This document shows, one piece after another, positions 17,112 to 26,558 of a DNA stretch of 64,000 nt (the first letter of the stretch is position 1; each line of letters begins with the position of its first letter). Source of the stretch: Caldilineaceae bacterium (lineage in GTDB: Bacteria > Chloroflexota > Anaerolineae > Caldilineales > Caldilineaceae); the NCBI GenBank assembly GCA_020846635.1, contig JADLDO010000007.1:1-64000 (forward strand). Direction: 5' to 3'. Below the pieces are notes generated by a model. That model did not search any database. It worked only from the letters and a program-made list of their open reading frames with translations, and was not told where the DNA came from. The position numbers and the translations under genes are program-made.

Positions 17112-18207
17112 AGAGTACACACCTCACCTTATGCCCAGCTTCCACTTCGAGAAAGGGCGGGGCTTTTTTGTCGCACACACCGGCAATTGCCTTGCGACAG
17201 CGTGGATGGAAGGGGCAGCCGGAGGGGATCGAGTAGGGATCGGGTACGGAGCCGCGGATGGCGGTTAGGCGGCTGCTGACGCCGCGCGCCGATTTGCGAC
17301 CCAAACGGGGAATCGAGCGCAAGAGCGCTTGGGTGTAGGGATGCTTCGGATCATAGAAGATCGAATCTACGTCAGCGACCTCTACCACCTGTCCCAAGTA
17401 CATCACCACCACATAATCCACCATCTGCGCGATGACGCCGAGGTCGTGGGTGATGAAGATGATCGCCATGCCAAACTCGCGCTGGAGTTCTCCCAACAGC
17501 GACAAAATTTGTGCCTGTGTTGTCACATCAAGGGCCGTGGTCGGTTCGTCGGCAATGAGCAGTGCCGGTTGGCACGAAAGCGCCATGGCAATCATAGCAC
17601 GCTGGCGCATACCACCGCTTAATTGATAGGGATAGCGATCCAGCATGCGTTCCGGCTGTGGCATATTGACCTTTGTCAGCATCGCAATCGCCTGTTTGCG
17701 CGCCTCTTCTTCGGAAATGTCCTGGTGCAGCCGGATCGCTTCAAGAATTTGGTTGCCGATGGTATGTACGGGACTCAGCGAGGTCATCGGCTCTTGGAAG
17801 ATCATGGAGATTTCGCCGCCACGAATGGAACGAATCTGCGCGCCTCTGGGGTCTAGGTTGGCGAGATCGATCACCTGTTCCATCTGGGATGTGGGCGCGC
17901 TGTCGCGGCCATTGGGCTGTTGGTGAAAGAGGATTTGGCCTTCCACAATCTTGCCGGGAGGTGGCACAATGCGCAGGATCGAGCGCGCCATGACGGATTT
18001 CCCGCAACCGCTCTCACCCACGATCCCGACCGTTTGGCCGCGCAGTACGGTGAAATCCACGCCGTCTACTGCCTGCACCGTCCCTTGATCAAGAAAGAAG
18101 TGGGTCTTTAGGTTCTTGACTTCCAACAGCGGCTCACTTTGGCCGTGGGTCAGCCATGCGGGCTGTGTGCGTGAAGCAACCGGTGTCGCCGGTGTGTTGA
18201 TAGACAT
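17104..18207 (-). CDS. dipeptide/oligopeptide-type ABC transporter ATPase (DppD/OppD-like)
   Basis: A 367-residue ATPase. Walker A GESGCGKS, the ABC signature LSGGMRQR, Walker B LLIADEPTTALD and the switch His (FITHDL) are intact. The C-terminal oligopeptide-transport extension has CPFHPRCRKAIAGVC, the four-Cys segment typical of OppD/DppD that can bind an Fe-S cluster. It energises the membrane pair encoded just upstream (19476-20462, 18219-19412). The stop overlaps the start of the next gene by eight bases, implying coupled translation. Confidence 0.93.
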   Translation of the reverse strand: MSINTPATPVASRTQPAWLTHGQSEPLLEVKNLKTHFFLDQGTVQAVDGVDFTVLRGQTVGIVGESGCGKSVMARSILRIVPPPGKIVEGQILFHQQPNGRDSAPTSQMEQVIDLANLDPRGAQIRSIRGGEISMIFQEPMTSLSPVHTIGNQILEAIRLHQDISEEEARKQAIAMLTKVNMPQPERMLDRYPYQLSGGMRQRAMIAMALSCQPALLIADEPTTALDVTTQAQILSLLGELQREFGMAIIFITHDLGVIAQMVDYVVVMYLGQVVEVADVDSIFYDPKHPYTQALLRSIPRLGRKSARGVSSRLTAIRGSVPDPYSIPSGCPFHPRCRKAIAGVCDKKAPPFLEVEAGHKVRCVLYE

Positions 18208-18218
18208 GCAGCAGGCTC

Positions 18219-19412
18219 CTACTTGGCGTATGGATCGGCGGCATCACGGATGCCATCACCCAAGAAATTAAAGGCCAGTACAGTGATGATGACAGCTAGC
18301 CCCGGCAGCAGCACCCACGGCGCGAGCGCCACTGAGCGCAGATTCTGTGCCTCTTGCAACAGAACGCCCCAACTTAGGGCGGGCGCACGCAGCCCCAGAC
18401 CGATAAAACTCAACCCGGTTTCTGCCAGAATGATGGCGGGAACTGCTAAGGTCAGGCTGGCGATGATGTGGCTGAGGAAGGAGGGCATCATGTGGCGCAA
18501 GATGATACGCATTTCGCTCGACCCGGACAAGCGCGCGGCCATCACAAAGTCTTCTTCGCGCATACTGAGGAAACGACCGCGCACGACGCGTGCAAGGCCC
18601 GTCCAGCCGATCAGCGAGAGCAGGAGCGTGATGCCAAAGTAGAGGCGCACAACCGACCAATCCGTCGGCAGCGCCGCGGCCAGCCCCATGATCAGCGGGA
18701 TTTCGGGAATGGAGCGGACGAACTCAATGGAACGCTGGATGATGTTGTCGGCAATGCCGCCGTAATAGCCGGAGATTCCGCCCAGCACAATGCCCAGCAC
18801 CAGGCTAACCACGACGCTCACCAGCCCAATGGTCAAAGAAATACGCGCGCCGTGACACATGCGCGAGAAGACATCACGCCCTAGCCTGTCGGCCCCCATC
18901 AGGAAAATCCCTTGCTCCTCCCGGTCTACGTCCAGGCCAAAGAGGTGGGTGTTGCTTTCCCAGATTCCCCAAAACTTATACTCCGGCCCCTCGACAAAGA
19001 AGCGGATGGGATAGATGAGTGAACGATCCTCGGTATAGATGCTGCGTAATGTTTCGGGATCACGGGTTCGATCCATGCGATAGACAAAGGGGCGGCGCAA
19101 ATTGCCCTGGTCATCCATGATATGAATCGCGGTCGGTGGCGCCAACTTATAGCGAGCAAAGGTGTTCTCAGGGTCATAGGGCGCTACAAATTCGGCAAAG
19201 ACAGCAACGAAATAGAGAAGGATGACGAGCACCGCACTGATGACAGCCATGCGATGGCGCAAAAAGCGCCACCACATCAGTTGCCCATAGGAGGCAACAT
19301 CCACCTTTTTGTCACTGCCGGCAGATGCGTCTTCGGCCCAATTTTCTTCTTCCGGCAGCGCATCCTCATAGGAGGCGTCGTCATACCATCGTTTTTGAAT
19401 CGATGATTCCAT
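18219..19412 (-). CDS. ABC transporter permease (DppC/OppC-like)
   Basis: A 397-residue inner-membrane permease. A hydrophobic helix at about 50-75 (RMAVISAVLVILLYFVAVFAEF) is followed by a long extracytoplasmic loop (about 75-190) and five further helices; the coupling-loop motif is seen at EDFVMAARLSGSSEMRIILRHMMP. OppC proteins are usually near 300 residues, so the extra length lies in the polar N-terminus and the first loop. It starts 63 bases after the DppB-like gene and ends 11 bases before the ATPase gene. Confidence 0.9.
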   Translation of the reverse strand: MESSIQKRWYDDASYEDALPEEENWAEDASAGSDKKVDVASYGQLMWWRFLRHRMAVISAVLVILLYFVAVFAEFVAPYDPENTFARYKLAPPTAIHIMDDQGNLRRPFVYRMDRTRDPETLRSIYTEDRSLIYPIRFFVEGPEYKFWGIWESNTHLFGLDVDREEQGIFLMGADRLGRDVFSRMCHGARISLTIGLVSVVVSLVLGIVLGGISGYYGGIADNIIQRSIEFVRSIPEIPLIMGLAAALPTDWSVVRLYFGITLLLSLIGWTGLARVVRGRFLSMREEDFVMAARLSGSSEMRIILRHMMPSFLSHIIASLTLAVPAIILAETGLSFIGLGLRAPALSWGVLLQEAQNLRSVALAPWVLLPGLAVIITVLAFNFLGDGIRDAADPYAK

Positions 19413-19475
19413 TTGGTCTCTTTCCCTCCGCGTTTCTCCGGTAGATTCTCTGCTCGTTTCTCGGTGGGACAGGAG

Positions 19476-20462
19476 CTATGTAAGCCGGATACGCGGATCG
19501 ACAATCGCTAACAGGATATCAGAAATCAAGGTGCCGATCACCGTCAACGTGCTTAAAAGCAAGATAAAGCTGCCCGCCAGATACATATCTTGTGATGTTA
19601 AGGCGCGCAGTAGCATCGGGCCTGTCGTTTGCAGGCTCAGCACAATCGACACCAGCGTTGTTCCAGAGATTAACGTCGCCAATGACCAACCCACTGTGCT
19701 GAAGAAAGGATTTAATGCCACGCGCACCGGATATTTCCAGATCAGATTGCCTTCCTTCATCCCTTTTGCCCGCGCTGTCTCGACATAGGGTTTATTCAAC
19801 TCGTCGAGTAGATTGGCGCGCGTAATGCGGATATTGCCCGCGATGCTGCCAATCGAGACAATGATCAGCGGCATCCAGAGATGTTTAAGCATATCAACTA
19901 CCTTAGCCCAGTTCCAGGGGGCCAACATATATTCTTCTGAAAAAAGCCCTCCGACATTCATGCCAAAATAGGACTGGGCCATAAACATCACAACCAGGGC
20001 CAGGAGAAAGCCCGGTGTGCCTAGACCAATAAAGCTGAACGCAGTCATTGCGTAATCCCAAAATGAGTATTGGCGGGTCGCCGAATAGACCCCGATTGGG
20101 ATGGCGACGATCCAACTCACAAGAAGCGCAGTGCCGGAGATGACCACGGTCAAGGCAAGGCGCTCCCAAATCAGATCGCGCACAGGCTTGCGCCATTCTA
20201 ATGACTGGCCCCAGTCGCCGCGCAAGAGAATACCGGAGATCCATTTACCATATTGCACATAAAAGGGTTGATCCAGTCCATAGCGGTCGCGCAGCGCCTG
20301 TAGCTGGGCGACATCCACGTTATCACCCATCTCGCGCAGTTGCGCTGCATACGATGTCAGGAAATCCCCCGGCGGCAACTGGATGATCAGGAACGAAAGC
20401 AGGGAAATGGCAAAGAGCGTCGGGATCATCATGAGCACGCGACGGAGAATGTATTGCAACAT
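19476..20462 (-). CDS. ABC transporter permease (DppB/OppB-like)
   Basis: A 328-residue permease with six expected helices, the N-terminal LQYILRRVLMMIPTLFAISLLSFL typical of DppB/OppB, and the coupling motif KPYVETARAKGMKEGNLIWKYP. GGAGG precedes the ATG. It follows the binding-protein gene after a 171-base gap that holds a 12-bp hairpin, so permease expression may be lower than that of the binding protein. Confidence 0.92.
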   Translation of the reverse strand: MLQYILRRVLMMIPTLFAISLLSFLIIQLPPGDFLTSYAAQLREMGDNVDVAQLQALRDRYGLDQPFYVQYGKWISGILLRGDWGQSLEWRKPVRDLIWERLALTVVISGTALLVSWIVAIPIGVYSATRQYSFWDYAMTAFSFIGLGTPGFLLALVVMFMAQSYFGMNVGGLFSEEYMLAPWNWAKVVDMLKHLWMPLIIVSIGSIAGNIRITRANLLDELNKPYVETARAKGMKEGNLIWKYPVRVALNPFFSTVGWSLATLISGTTLVSIVLSLQTTGPMLLRALTSQDMYLAGSFILLLSTLTVIGTLISDILLAIVDPRIRLT

Positions 20463-20574
20463 GGAAGGCTACCTCCCCAAATTTAGGATCTCACGTTACG
20501 CATACAGCCTATGTAGAGACGCAATCTATTGCGTCCGTACAGGCGAGCAGGTGCGTAACATCTGTATAGAAGGA

Positions 20575-20608
20575 GCTTTTGGCGCAGGCGAAACCTTGCG
20601 CCAAAAGC
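20575..20608 (-). terminator. hairpin between binding protein and permease genes
   Basis: GCTTTTGGCGCA (20575-20586) and TGCGCCAAAAGC (20597-20608) form a perfect 12-bp stem with a ten-base loop, 26 bases after the binding-protein stop. No U-tract follows outside the stem. It is a candidate partial terminator or 3'-end stabiliser that raises binding protein over permease. Confidence 0.55.
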
Positions 20609-20633
20609 CCTCATCCGCAGCACAAACAGTTCG

Positions 20634-22664
20634 CTAGACGTGATTCTCCGGGTCTTCCCAGAAGTAAGTCTCGGTATTGAGCAGATGCTCGTCGCCGGTG
20701 ACATCATCAATCGGGAAGCCAGGCAAGTAGTTGCGTACGCCGTTCTTGACGATCACCGGAGCCGGTGACTCGCCCAAGTAGCCGATCATGGGCAATTCCT
20801 CTGCCCAAATATCGAGAATCTGGGTGAACATTTCGTTCTGGGTGGTCGGGTCGGGTTCCTGCGCCAGTTCATCCCAAATGCGCCAGAGTTCCCAGATCCA
20901 GTGACCCTCCGGCGGTTCCTCGGCGGCGGGGTCAGTTGGGTCGAGGCGATAGTAACTCCACGCTGGACACCAGGGGCGATCCGGTTGGGTGCCGATGAAG
21001 ATAATCGGCGCAGCAAGCGGCAAGACGGTACGGTCGCCACCCCACCAAGCCGCCTCAATTTCGTTGGCCTGATAGTGCTCGGTATAGAGCGCGCGTTCCA
21101 ACGCTTTGTAGGTTGCCGTAATGCCGATGTCTGCAAGATAGCGGATCACCTGCTGCACAGCATCTTCATCGTTGGAGCCCGCCATCGCGGTGCCTTCGAT
21201 GTTGAAGCTGATCGGTTCGCCGCTTCCATCGTTCCAGACGCGCAAGCCATCTGCGCCCAGTTCATAGCCGGCGGCGTCGAGCAGCGCACCCGCCTGCTCT
21301 GGATCATACTCAATGTATGCATCGGAAAGTTTGGGATAGTAGTTGGGTGAGGTACTCAGCGGGCTGTACTGGCGCGGTGTCAGCAGACCGTCAAAGACCA
21401 ATTCGTTGATGGCCTCGCGGTCCACAGCCAATGAGAAGGCAATGCGCACGTCACGGTTTTGGAAGAACTCACGCAGCCGTTCATTCTTGGTCGTCTGGTT
21501 CAACTGCAAGGCCTGATGGCCGGATGCAGCGCCCAAAACAACCTGGTAGTCGCCGTCTACTTCGCTCTCCTTAAAGAGCGTGAAGTTACCAATGGAGACA
21601 TGGCGGGCCTGGAAATCGATCTCGCCGTTGATGATCCAGAGGTTAAAGACATCATCTTGCTCAAAGAGCCGGTGATTGACGGTATCGACATAGGGCAGTT
21701 GATTCCCCTCTGCGTCTACCGCAAAGAAGTAAGGATTGCGCTCCATGAGGAAAAGCTCGGAGGACAACTGGTTCTTGGCGATCCATGGGCCTATGCTCGG
21801 CCTGTCTGGGTTCAAATACCAGTTGTTGCGATCGATATAGAGCTGTACCCAGGACTCAAAGCCTGCTTCCTTTATTTGGGCTGCCAAGCCATCGGCATCG
21901 TCGGTCAACTCCTGGTGGAACTGCGCCATATAGTGACCTGGGACATACAGACCCTCGTTGCCGTTGTCGCCAGGGCTCACACGCCCCATCTCATAGATAA
22001 AGAGCGGCTTCGGGTCGACGAAGGTCATCTTGTACGTAACATCATCAACGACCTCCAATTGCACAACGTCGCGGTCAGGGCCAGTCGAATATTTGGCGGG
22101 TGGAGAGGGGGTCAGATCGACGTTTAGCAACTCGTTGTCATACCACCACTGGATATTGGCTGTGGTAAAGGGTTCGCCATCAGACCACTTCATTCCTTCG
22201 CGCAGATGGAAGGTCCACTCGCGCCCATCGTCGCTCAACTCCCATGACTCGGCAAGCCGCGGGCGCATCGACAATTTTGGGTCATACCAGGCAATTGAAC
22301 GATCCTGGAGTTTGGTGGGCCCCCAGCGATCCGAGACGCCCTTGAAACCGCGGCGGAAGGTGCCACCGTAGTTGCCAATTGATTCCTGCACTTCCATCAC
22401 CAGCGGATTGCTGGGCAAGCGTTCGTCTACGGGCGGCAGCGAGCCGCTTGCTACCAGATCTGCCAGCATGGGTGCTTCGTTGAAGGTGGTCGGCGGCGCG
22501 GCGGGCGCGGCTGGAGCAGCAGCGGCAGGTGCAGCCGCGGCGGGCGCTTCCGCCGCAGGGGCCTCTGCTGCTGGTGCGCCGCCGCAGGCTGCAACGACCG
22601 CACCGGCTGTTGCCAGTGCCGATAGCTGCATAAACTGGCGGCGGGAAACCTCTCGTTTTACCAT
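20634..22664 (-). CDS. family 5 extracellular solute-binding lipoprotein
   Basis: A 676-residue SBP_bac_5 protein. The N-terminus has a Tat-like SRRQFMQ, a hydrophobic stretch and a lipobox ending AAC at about residue 27, followed by an Ala/Pro/Glu linker (PAAEAPAAEAP repeats) that tethers it to the membrane. The mature part has RPRLAESWELSDDGREWTFHLREGMKWSDGEPFT, the family signature. Family 5 proteins bind peptides, but in several deep-branching bacteria they bind oligosaccharides; with GH4 in the operon a sugar ligand is likely here. AAAAGGAGG precedes the ATG at 22664, 14 codons inside the longest frame. Confidence 0.9.
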   Translation of the reverse strand: MVKREVSRRQFMQLSALATAGAVVAACGGAPAAEAPAAEAPAAAAPAAAAPAAPAAPPTTFNEAPMLADLVASGSLPPVDERLPSNPLVMEVQESIGNYGGTFRRGFKGVSDRWGPTKLQDRSIAWYDPKLSMRPRLAESWELSDDGREWTFHLREGMKWSDGEPFTTANIQWWYDNELLNVDLTPSPPAKYSTGPDRDVVQLEVVDDVTYKMTFVDPKPLFIYEMGRVSPGDNGNEGLYVPGHYMAQFHQELTDDADGLAAQIKEAGFESWVQLYIDRNNWYLNPDRPSIGPWIAKNQLSSELFLMERNPYFFAVDAEGNQLPYVDTVNHRLFEQDDVFNLWIINGEIDFQARHVSIGNFTLFKESEVDGDYQVVLGAASGHQALQLNQTTKNERLREFFQNRDVRIAFSLAVDREAINELVFDGLLTPRQYSPLSTSPNYYPKLSDAYIEYDPEQAGALLDAAGYELGADGLRVWNDGSGEPISFNIEGTAMAGSNDEDAVQQVIRYLADIGITATYKALERALYTEHYQANEIEAAWWGGDRTVLPLAAPIIFIGTQPDRPWCPAWSYYRLDPTDPAAEEPPEGHWIWELWRIWDELAQEPDPTTQNEMFTQILDIWAEELPMIGYLGESPAPVIVKNGVRNYLPGFPIDDVTGDEHLLNTETYFWEDPENHV

Positions 22665-22727
22665 GAATGTCCTCCTTTTGGGTTCCTCTGTACGAGTTCC
22701 TTGCACAAACTAGGTACGCAGCATACT

Positions 22728-24506
22728 TTATGCAGACGTTGTCTCTGCCGCCAACCAGGGGGAGAAGGGAAGCTTCTGTTCATTCAAATGGCTGGCGTAG
22801 AGAAAACGAAATACATCGCTCACATAGAACTGTGGATAGGGCTTATCCGGGAGGGTGTTGAGGAAATGGCCCTCGACCAGTTCTGCCATGTGGTCATCCA
22901 TACCCGATTCCACTTCATAATCAAAGTAGATTGCCAGGTCTTTGTCCGGCTCTTCAATGATGCGCTTGACGTTGTACGATTGCGGGAAACGATGCGCCGG
23001 TGAATCGCGCTCCATCAAAAATGTGCCCAATGCGGCTGAATGTACATACTCTTTGTGTGCATAGAGGAAATTCACTGTCTGCTGGGCATCGGCGATGCTC
23101 TCGCCAGGGAAGCCGAAGAAAAGGAACGTATGATTCCAGATGCCCGCGCCCGCGCTCTCACGCAGAATACGGCTCATATGCTCAAGTTCAGTCCCCTTCA
23201 CCATCAGGTCGATGATCGGCTGTGATGCGCTTTCCAGCCCAAAGAGGATCATCCGGCAGCCGCCCCGCTGCATCTGCTCCAACAGTTCGCGCGTGAATAC
23301 TTTCTCGAAGCGCGCACAGCCGCCCCAATGCAGTTCCAGGTTACGCTGTGGGAGGATGGCTGAGAGATTCTTGAGGTTGCGGGGAGTCACTGCCTCATCG
23401 GAAAAGAAGATATGGCGCACACCGTAGCGTTCGTGCAATGCCTGCATCTGATCGGCGAGTTGTTCGGCGCGCAGTTGGCTAAAGGTTTCCGATTCGCCAT
23501 AGCCGACGTTGCAGAAGGCGCACTTGCCAAAATAGCAGCCGCGCGCTGTCATCAAAGGCAAGACCAGGCGCGGGGCCAGGTAGCGATCCAGCGGCAAGCC
23601 ATCGAAATCGGGCAGCGGTAGATTGCTGATCTTCTCCGGCACTTTGCGCGCGGTGACGCGGATTTGGTCATCCTTGCGATAGATGAGATTGGGGACATCA
23701 TCCAGTTCGCCGCGCCCGTCGAGCGCCTCTGCCAGGTGCAGCAGCGGAACCTCGCCATCAAAGATCACGGCGCTGTCAATCAGTTGGAAGATGGCGGGCG
23801 TCTTGGCGATCTGTTCGCGCAACATGCTGACATGGGGGCCGCCGACCGTCACATGGCACTGCCGCCCACTCTCTTTGGCGCTCTCTTTGACGAGGTGGGC
23901 GAGGGTCATGGCTGCTAACATCTGCGGCATGGAGGGGATCGAAATGCCGACAATGTCGGGCGCTTCCCGCTCAATCTCCGGCAGGATTGTGCGCCGGTAG
24001 AGGTCAATGAACATATTGTGGCGCGTATCACGCACCCCCTGGAGCAGACTGCGGCTGCTGTCCACCGGGATTGCCGCCTGATAGCTCTGGAGATGGAGTG
24101 TCGCCGGATAGTAGGGCAGGGATGCGATCTCGAGGCACGCGGCCACGGTCTGGAATGCGCGCAGACCGACCGGCCCATCAAAGAAAGCCTCCGAGCGAAT
24201 CACCCGCTTGGCCTGTTCCACTTGGTTTGCCAGCAGCGGCCCCTGCTGCAATGCCCAACGCACTCGCTCGGCAGGCGGGCTGCCGGGTGCATGATGCCCT
24301 TCAGGTCGCCCCGAAAATTGGTCGCGCAGGCGCACAACACTTTCGCGCAGATATTGTTGGGTCAGAAGGGTGTCAAAGAGTTCGAGGTTCAAATCCCGCT
24401 GAATGACGGAGACGCCGTGGGCGCGTAAATAGGCGGTCAGCGTAGGCAGCGCCAAGTGGGGCATGGTTGGCGTCCAGTTGGGTGGAGCACAAAGCATGAC
24501 TTTCAT
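22728..24506 (-). CDS. B12-binding domain radical SAM protein
   Basis: A 592-residue protein with an N-terminal cobalamin-binding-like domain (residues 1 to about 260; APPNWTPTMPHLALPTLTAYLRAHG, then PDIVGISIPSMPQMLAA and VTVGGPHVSM) and a radical SAM core with Cys324, Cys329 and Cys332. The first spacing is CX4C (GCYFGKCAFC), not the canonical CX3C, a form I associate with this B12-type subfamily. Such enzymes perform methylation or other radical chemistry at unactivated carbons. Its position inside a transporter operon, between the OppF-like ATPase and the binding protein (63 bases), is odd and may mean modification of the imported compound. AAAGGAGG precedes the ATG. Confidence 0.8.
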   Translation of the reverse strand: MKVMLCAPPNWTPTMPHLALPTLTAYLRAHGVSVIQRDLNLELFDTLLTQQYLRESVVRLRDQFSGRPEGHHAPGSPPAERVRWALQQGPLLANQVEQAKRVIRSEAFFDGPVGLRAFQTVAACLEIASLPYYPATLHLQSYQAAIPVDSSRSLLQGVRDTRHNMFIDLYRRTILPEIEREAPDIVGISIPSMPQMLAAMTLAHLVKESAKESGRQCHVTVGGPHVSMLREQIAKTPAIFQLIDSAVIFDGEVPLLHLAEALDGRGELDDVPNLIYRKDDQIRVTARKVPEKISNLPLPDFDGLPLDRYLAPRLVLPLMTARGCYFGKCAFCNVGYGESETFSQLRAEQLADQMQALHERYGVRHIFFSDEAVTPRNLKNLSAILPQRNLELHWGGCARFEKVFTRELLEQMQRGGCRMILFGLESASQPIIDLMVKGTELEHMSRILRESAGAGIWNHTFLFFGFPGESIADAQQTVNFLYAHKEYVHSAALGTFLMERDSPAHRFPQSYNVKRIIEEPDKDLAIYFDYEVESGMDDHMAELVEGHFLNTLPDKPYPQFYVSDVFRFLYASHLNEQKLPFSPWLAAETTSA

Positions 24507-24541
24507 CGCTGATCCTCCTTTCTATGCAAATTAGAACCAAA

Positions 24542-25633
24542 TTAGAGCGTTGCTACACCCGTCAGTTGCAGCGTCTCGGCGTAGTGGCAGCGCACGAAGT
24601 GACCGGGCTTGAGTTCGCGCAGTTCCGGTGTCTCGTTGACACATTGCTTGCCATCGTTATAGGCACAGCGCGGATGGAAATAACAGCCCGATGGCGGGTT
24701 CGCCGGGTCTGCCACATCGCCGGGGAGAACGATGGGCGCGCGTTTGGCGCGCGGATCGGGCTGTGGCACTGCCGATAGCAGCGCCTCAGTATAGGGGTGC
24801 AGTGGGTTCAGAAATAGTTCTTCTGTCGAGGCGCTTTCCACCAACTGGCCCACATACATCACGGCGACGCGGTCGCTGATATGTTCGACGACGCTGAGGT
24901 CGTGGGCAATGAAAAGATAGGTGAGGCCGAATCGCTGCTGGAGGTCTTGCAGGAGGTTGAGAATCTGAGCTTGTACCGACACATCGAGCGCGGAAACCGG
25001 CTCATCCAACACAATCAATTGTGGGTTGAGCGCAAGTGCGCGTGCAATGCCGATGCGCTGGCGTTGTCCACCGCTAAAGGCGTGGGGATAGCGGTTCATA
25101 TATTCGGGGCGCAGACCGACCACGCGCAGAAGTTTGGCGACTCTATCTTCCAGTTCCTTGCCCTGGGCAATCTTGTTGACCAGCAGTGGTTCACCTACGT
25201 TCTGGAGCAAGGTCATGCGCGGGTTCAGCGAGGAGTAGGGGTCTTGAAAGACCATCTGCATGTTGCGGCGCAAGGGCTTGAGCTGGCGAGCCTCCAGCGC
25301 GGCAACATCAATGCGCCCCATGCTCTGGTCGTCAAACCAGATATGACCAGATGAGGGATCAATGGCACGCATGATGACGCGCCCCGTGGTCGTCTTGCCA
25401 CAACCGCTCTCTCCCACCAGCCCCAGCGTCTCGCCATGCTGCACATTGAAATTGACACCATCTACCGCTTTGACGTGTCCGACCGTTCTGGAAAAGAAGC
25501 CCCGCTTGATGGGGAAATGCTTCTTAAGCCCCTGGACTTCCAGGAGGGGGGTCTTGCCGTTGGTGGCAGGCTTGACCTGTTGATCCTGCGGTACATTCGC
25601 GCCCGCAACCCTTAATCCGTCTCCACTCGTCAA
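24542..25633 (-). CDS. dipeptide/oligopeptide-type ABC transporter ATPase (DppF/OppF-like)
   Basis: A 363-residue ATPase with Walker [10 protein letters not shown], signature FSGGQRQR, Walker [13 protein letters not shown] and the OppF C-terminal [15 protein letters not shown] segment. It is the partner of the OppD-like ATPase 7 kb downstream. The start is a TTG: GGGAGGGA lies seven bases upstream and no in-frame ATG precedes the conserved [12 protein letters not shown]. It opens the transporter operon after a small membrane protein gene (24 bases away). Confidence 0.9.
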   Translation of the reverse strand: MTSGDGLRVAGANVPQDQQVKPATNGKTPLLEVQGLKKHFPIKRGFFSRTVGHVKAVDGVNFNVQHGETLGLVGESGCGKTTTGRVIMRAIDPSSGHIWFDDQSMGRIDVAALEARQLKPLRRNMQMVFQDPYSSLNPRMTLLQNVGEPLLVNKIAQGKELEDRVAKLLRVVGLRPEYMNRYPHAFSGGQRQRIGIARALALNPQLIVLDEPVSALDVSVQAQILNLLQDLQQRFGLTYLFIAHDLSVVEHISDRVAVMYVGQLVESASTEELFLNPLHPYTEALLSAVPQPDPRAKRAPIVLPGDVADPANPPSGCYFHPRCAYNDGKQCVNETPELRELKPGHFVRCHYAETLQLTGVATL

Positions 25634-25657
25634 CTCATCCCTCCCAGCTTTGTTGAA

Positions 25658-26032
25658 TCAGGAAAATCTAATCAAAAAACGGATTGCAAAGATAACGGCA
25701 ACCACAATTGCCTGTGACGCGGCTAGGTAGGCAATATTGCGCCACAAACGACCTCGTTCAACAGCCACGCGTAGATAGTGTTCCATCCACATGAGGGCAA
25801 TGAACCAGCCGAGGCCCAGCACAAAGATGGACCAGCGATCAAAGCCGCGCACTTGCCAGGGACTAAGGCCGGCAACGATCATCAACTCGACAATCAATGC
25901 TCGGATTTCCAACATCAGCCATAGACCACTGGCGGTAAAAGCTAGCCAAAAGAGAAAATAAATGGCATAGGCGAGGATCTTCTTCCACAAACTGCCCTTT
26001 GTGCCATCTTTCGGGGCATCGTCTAGAAACAT
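25658..26032 (-). CDS. small three-helix membrane protein, unknown
   Basis: A 124-residue protein with three hydrophobic segments (AYAIYFLFWLAFTASGLWLML, SIFVLGLGWFIALMWM, IAYLAASQAIVVAVIFAIRFL) and a polar N-terminus. I do not recognise the family. It lies 24 bases upstream of the OppF-like gene on the same strand and is probably the first gene of the operon. The ribosome site is weak. Confidence 0.6.
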   Translation of the reverse strand: MFLDDAPKDGTKGSLWKKILAYAIYFLFWLAFTASGLWLMLEIRALIVELMIVAGLSPWQVRGFDRWSIFVLGLGWFIALMWMEHYLRVAVERGRLWRNIAYLAASQAIVVAVIFAIRFLIRFS

Positions 26033-26558
26033 AGAAATCCATTCAAACTCAAACAGCGGCTCGGATTTGCCGTCTCTCCGCTCGGATCCGGCAGGCTCAG
26101 CGTTGAGTGCAAGCCACCAATCAACTCACCTCGAAGATGCCCAAAATAGGCAGTCTTGTGCTTGAGATAAAGAGAATCCTTGCCCAGAACCAGCGGCTCT
26201 GAGCCTATGCAGAGGAATCGGCGCAACCGTATACGCCTATGGAATTTGTCGAGAAATATCGCTTGACTGGTAAAACGTTTTGAAAAGTCAGGAAAAAGGT
26301 AACACGGCCTTAAAATAGGGGGTTCCATTCAGCCGTGAAATCAGATCCTAGTCACAATTCTATTCGCTGCCCAACGAATTCTTTGGGGAGAACGATGTCT
26401 TGTGCTGTGAATCAACAGCGCAACTCGTCGTTTTGGCAGCGCTTACGAATCGCCTCAAGGAAAGTATGCGTGATTTTATAGAAGGCGCATCGAGTTGTCA
26501 AACCGCAATCCTCGCTGCCCATCCTCTTGGCAGAGACACTATAATTAGCAGGAACGAG
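26033..26558. other. intergenic region upstream of the ABC/GH4 operon
   Basis: About 525 bases with AT-rich patches between the XdhC stop and the first operon gene. A 101-codon minus-strand frame (26023-26328) has no family features and no ribosome site and was not accepted. The operon promoter should lie here but no clear -35/-10 pair was found. Confidence 0.4.

Noticed and set aside
26023-26328. 101-codon minus-strand frame
   Set aside because: No ribosome site, no recognisable features, and sits in an AT-richer intergenic region.
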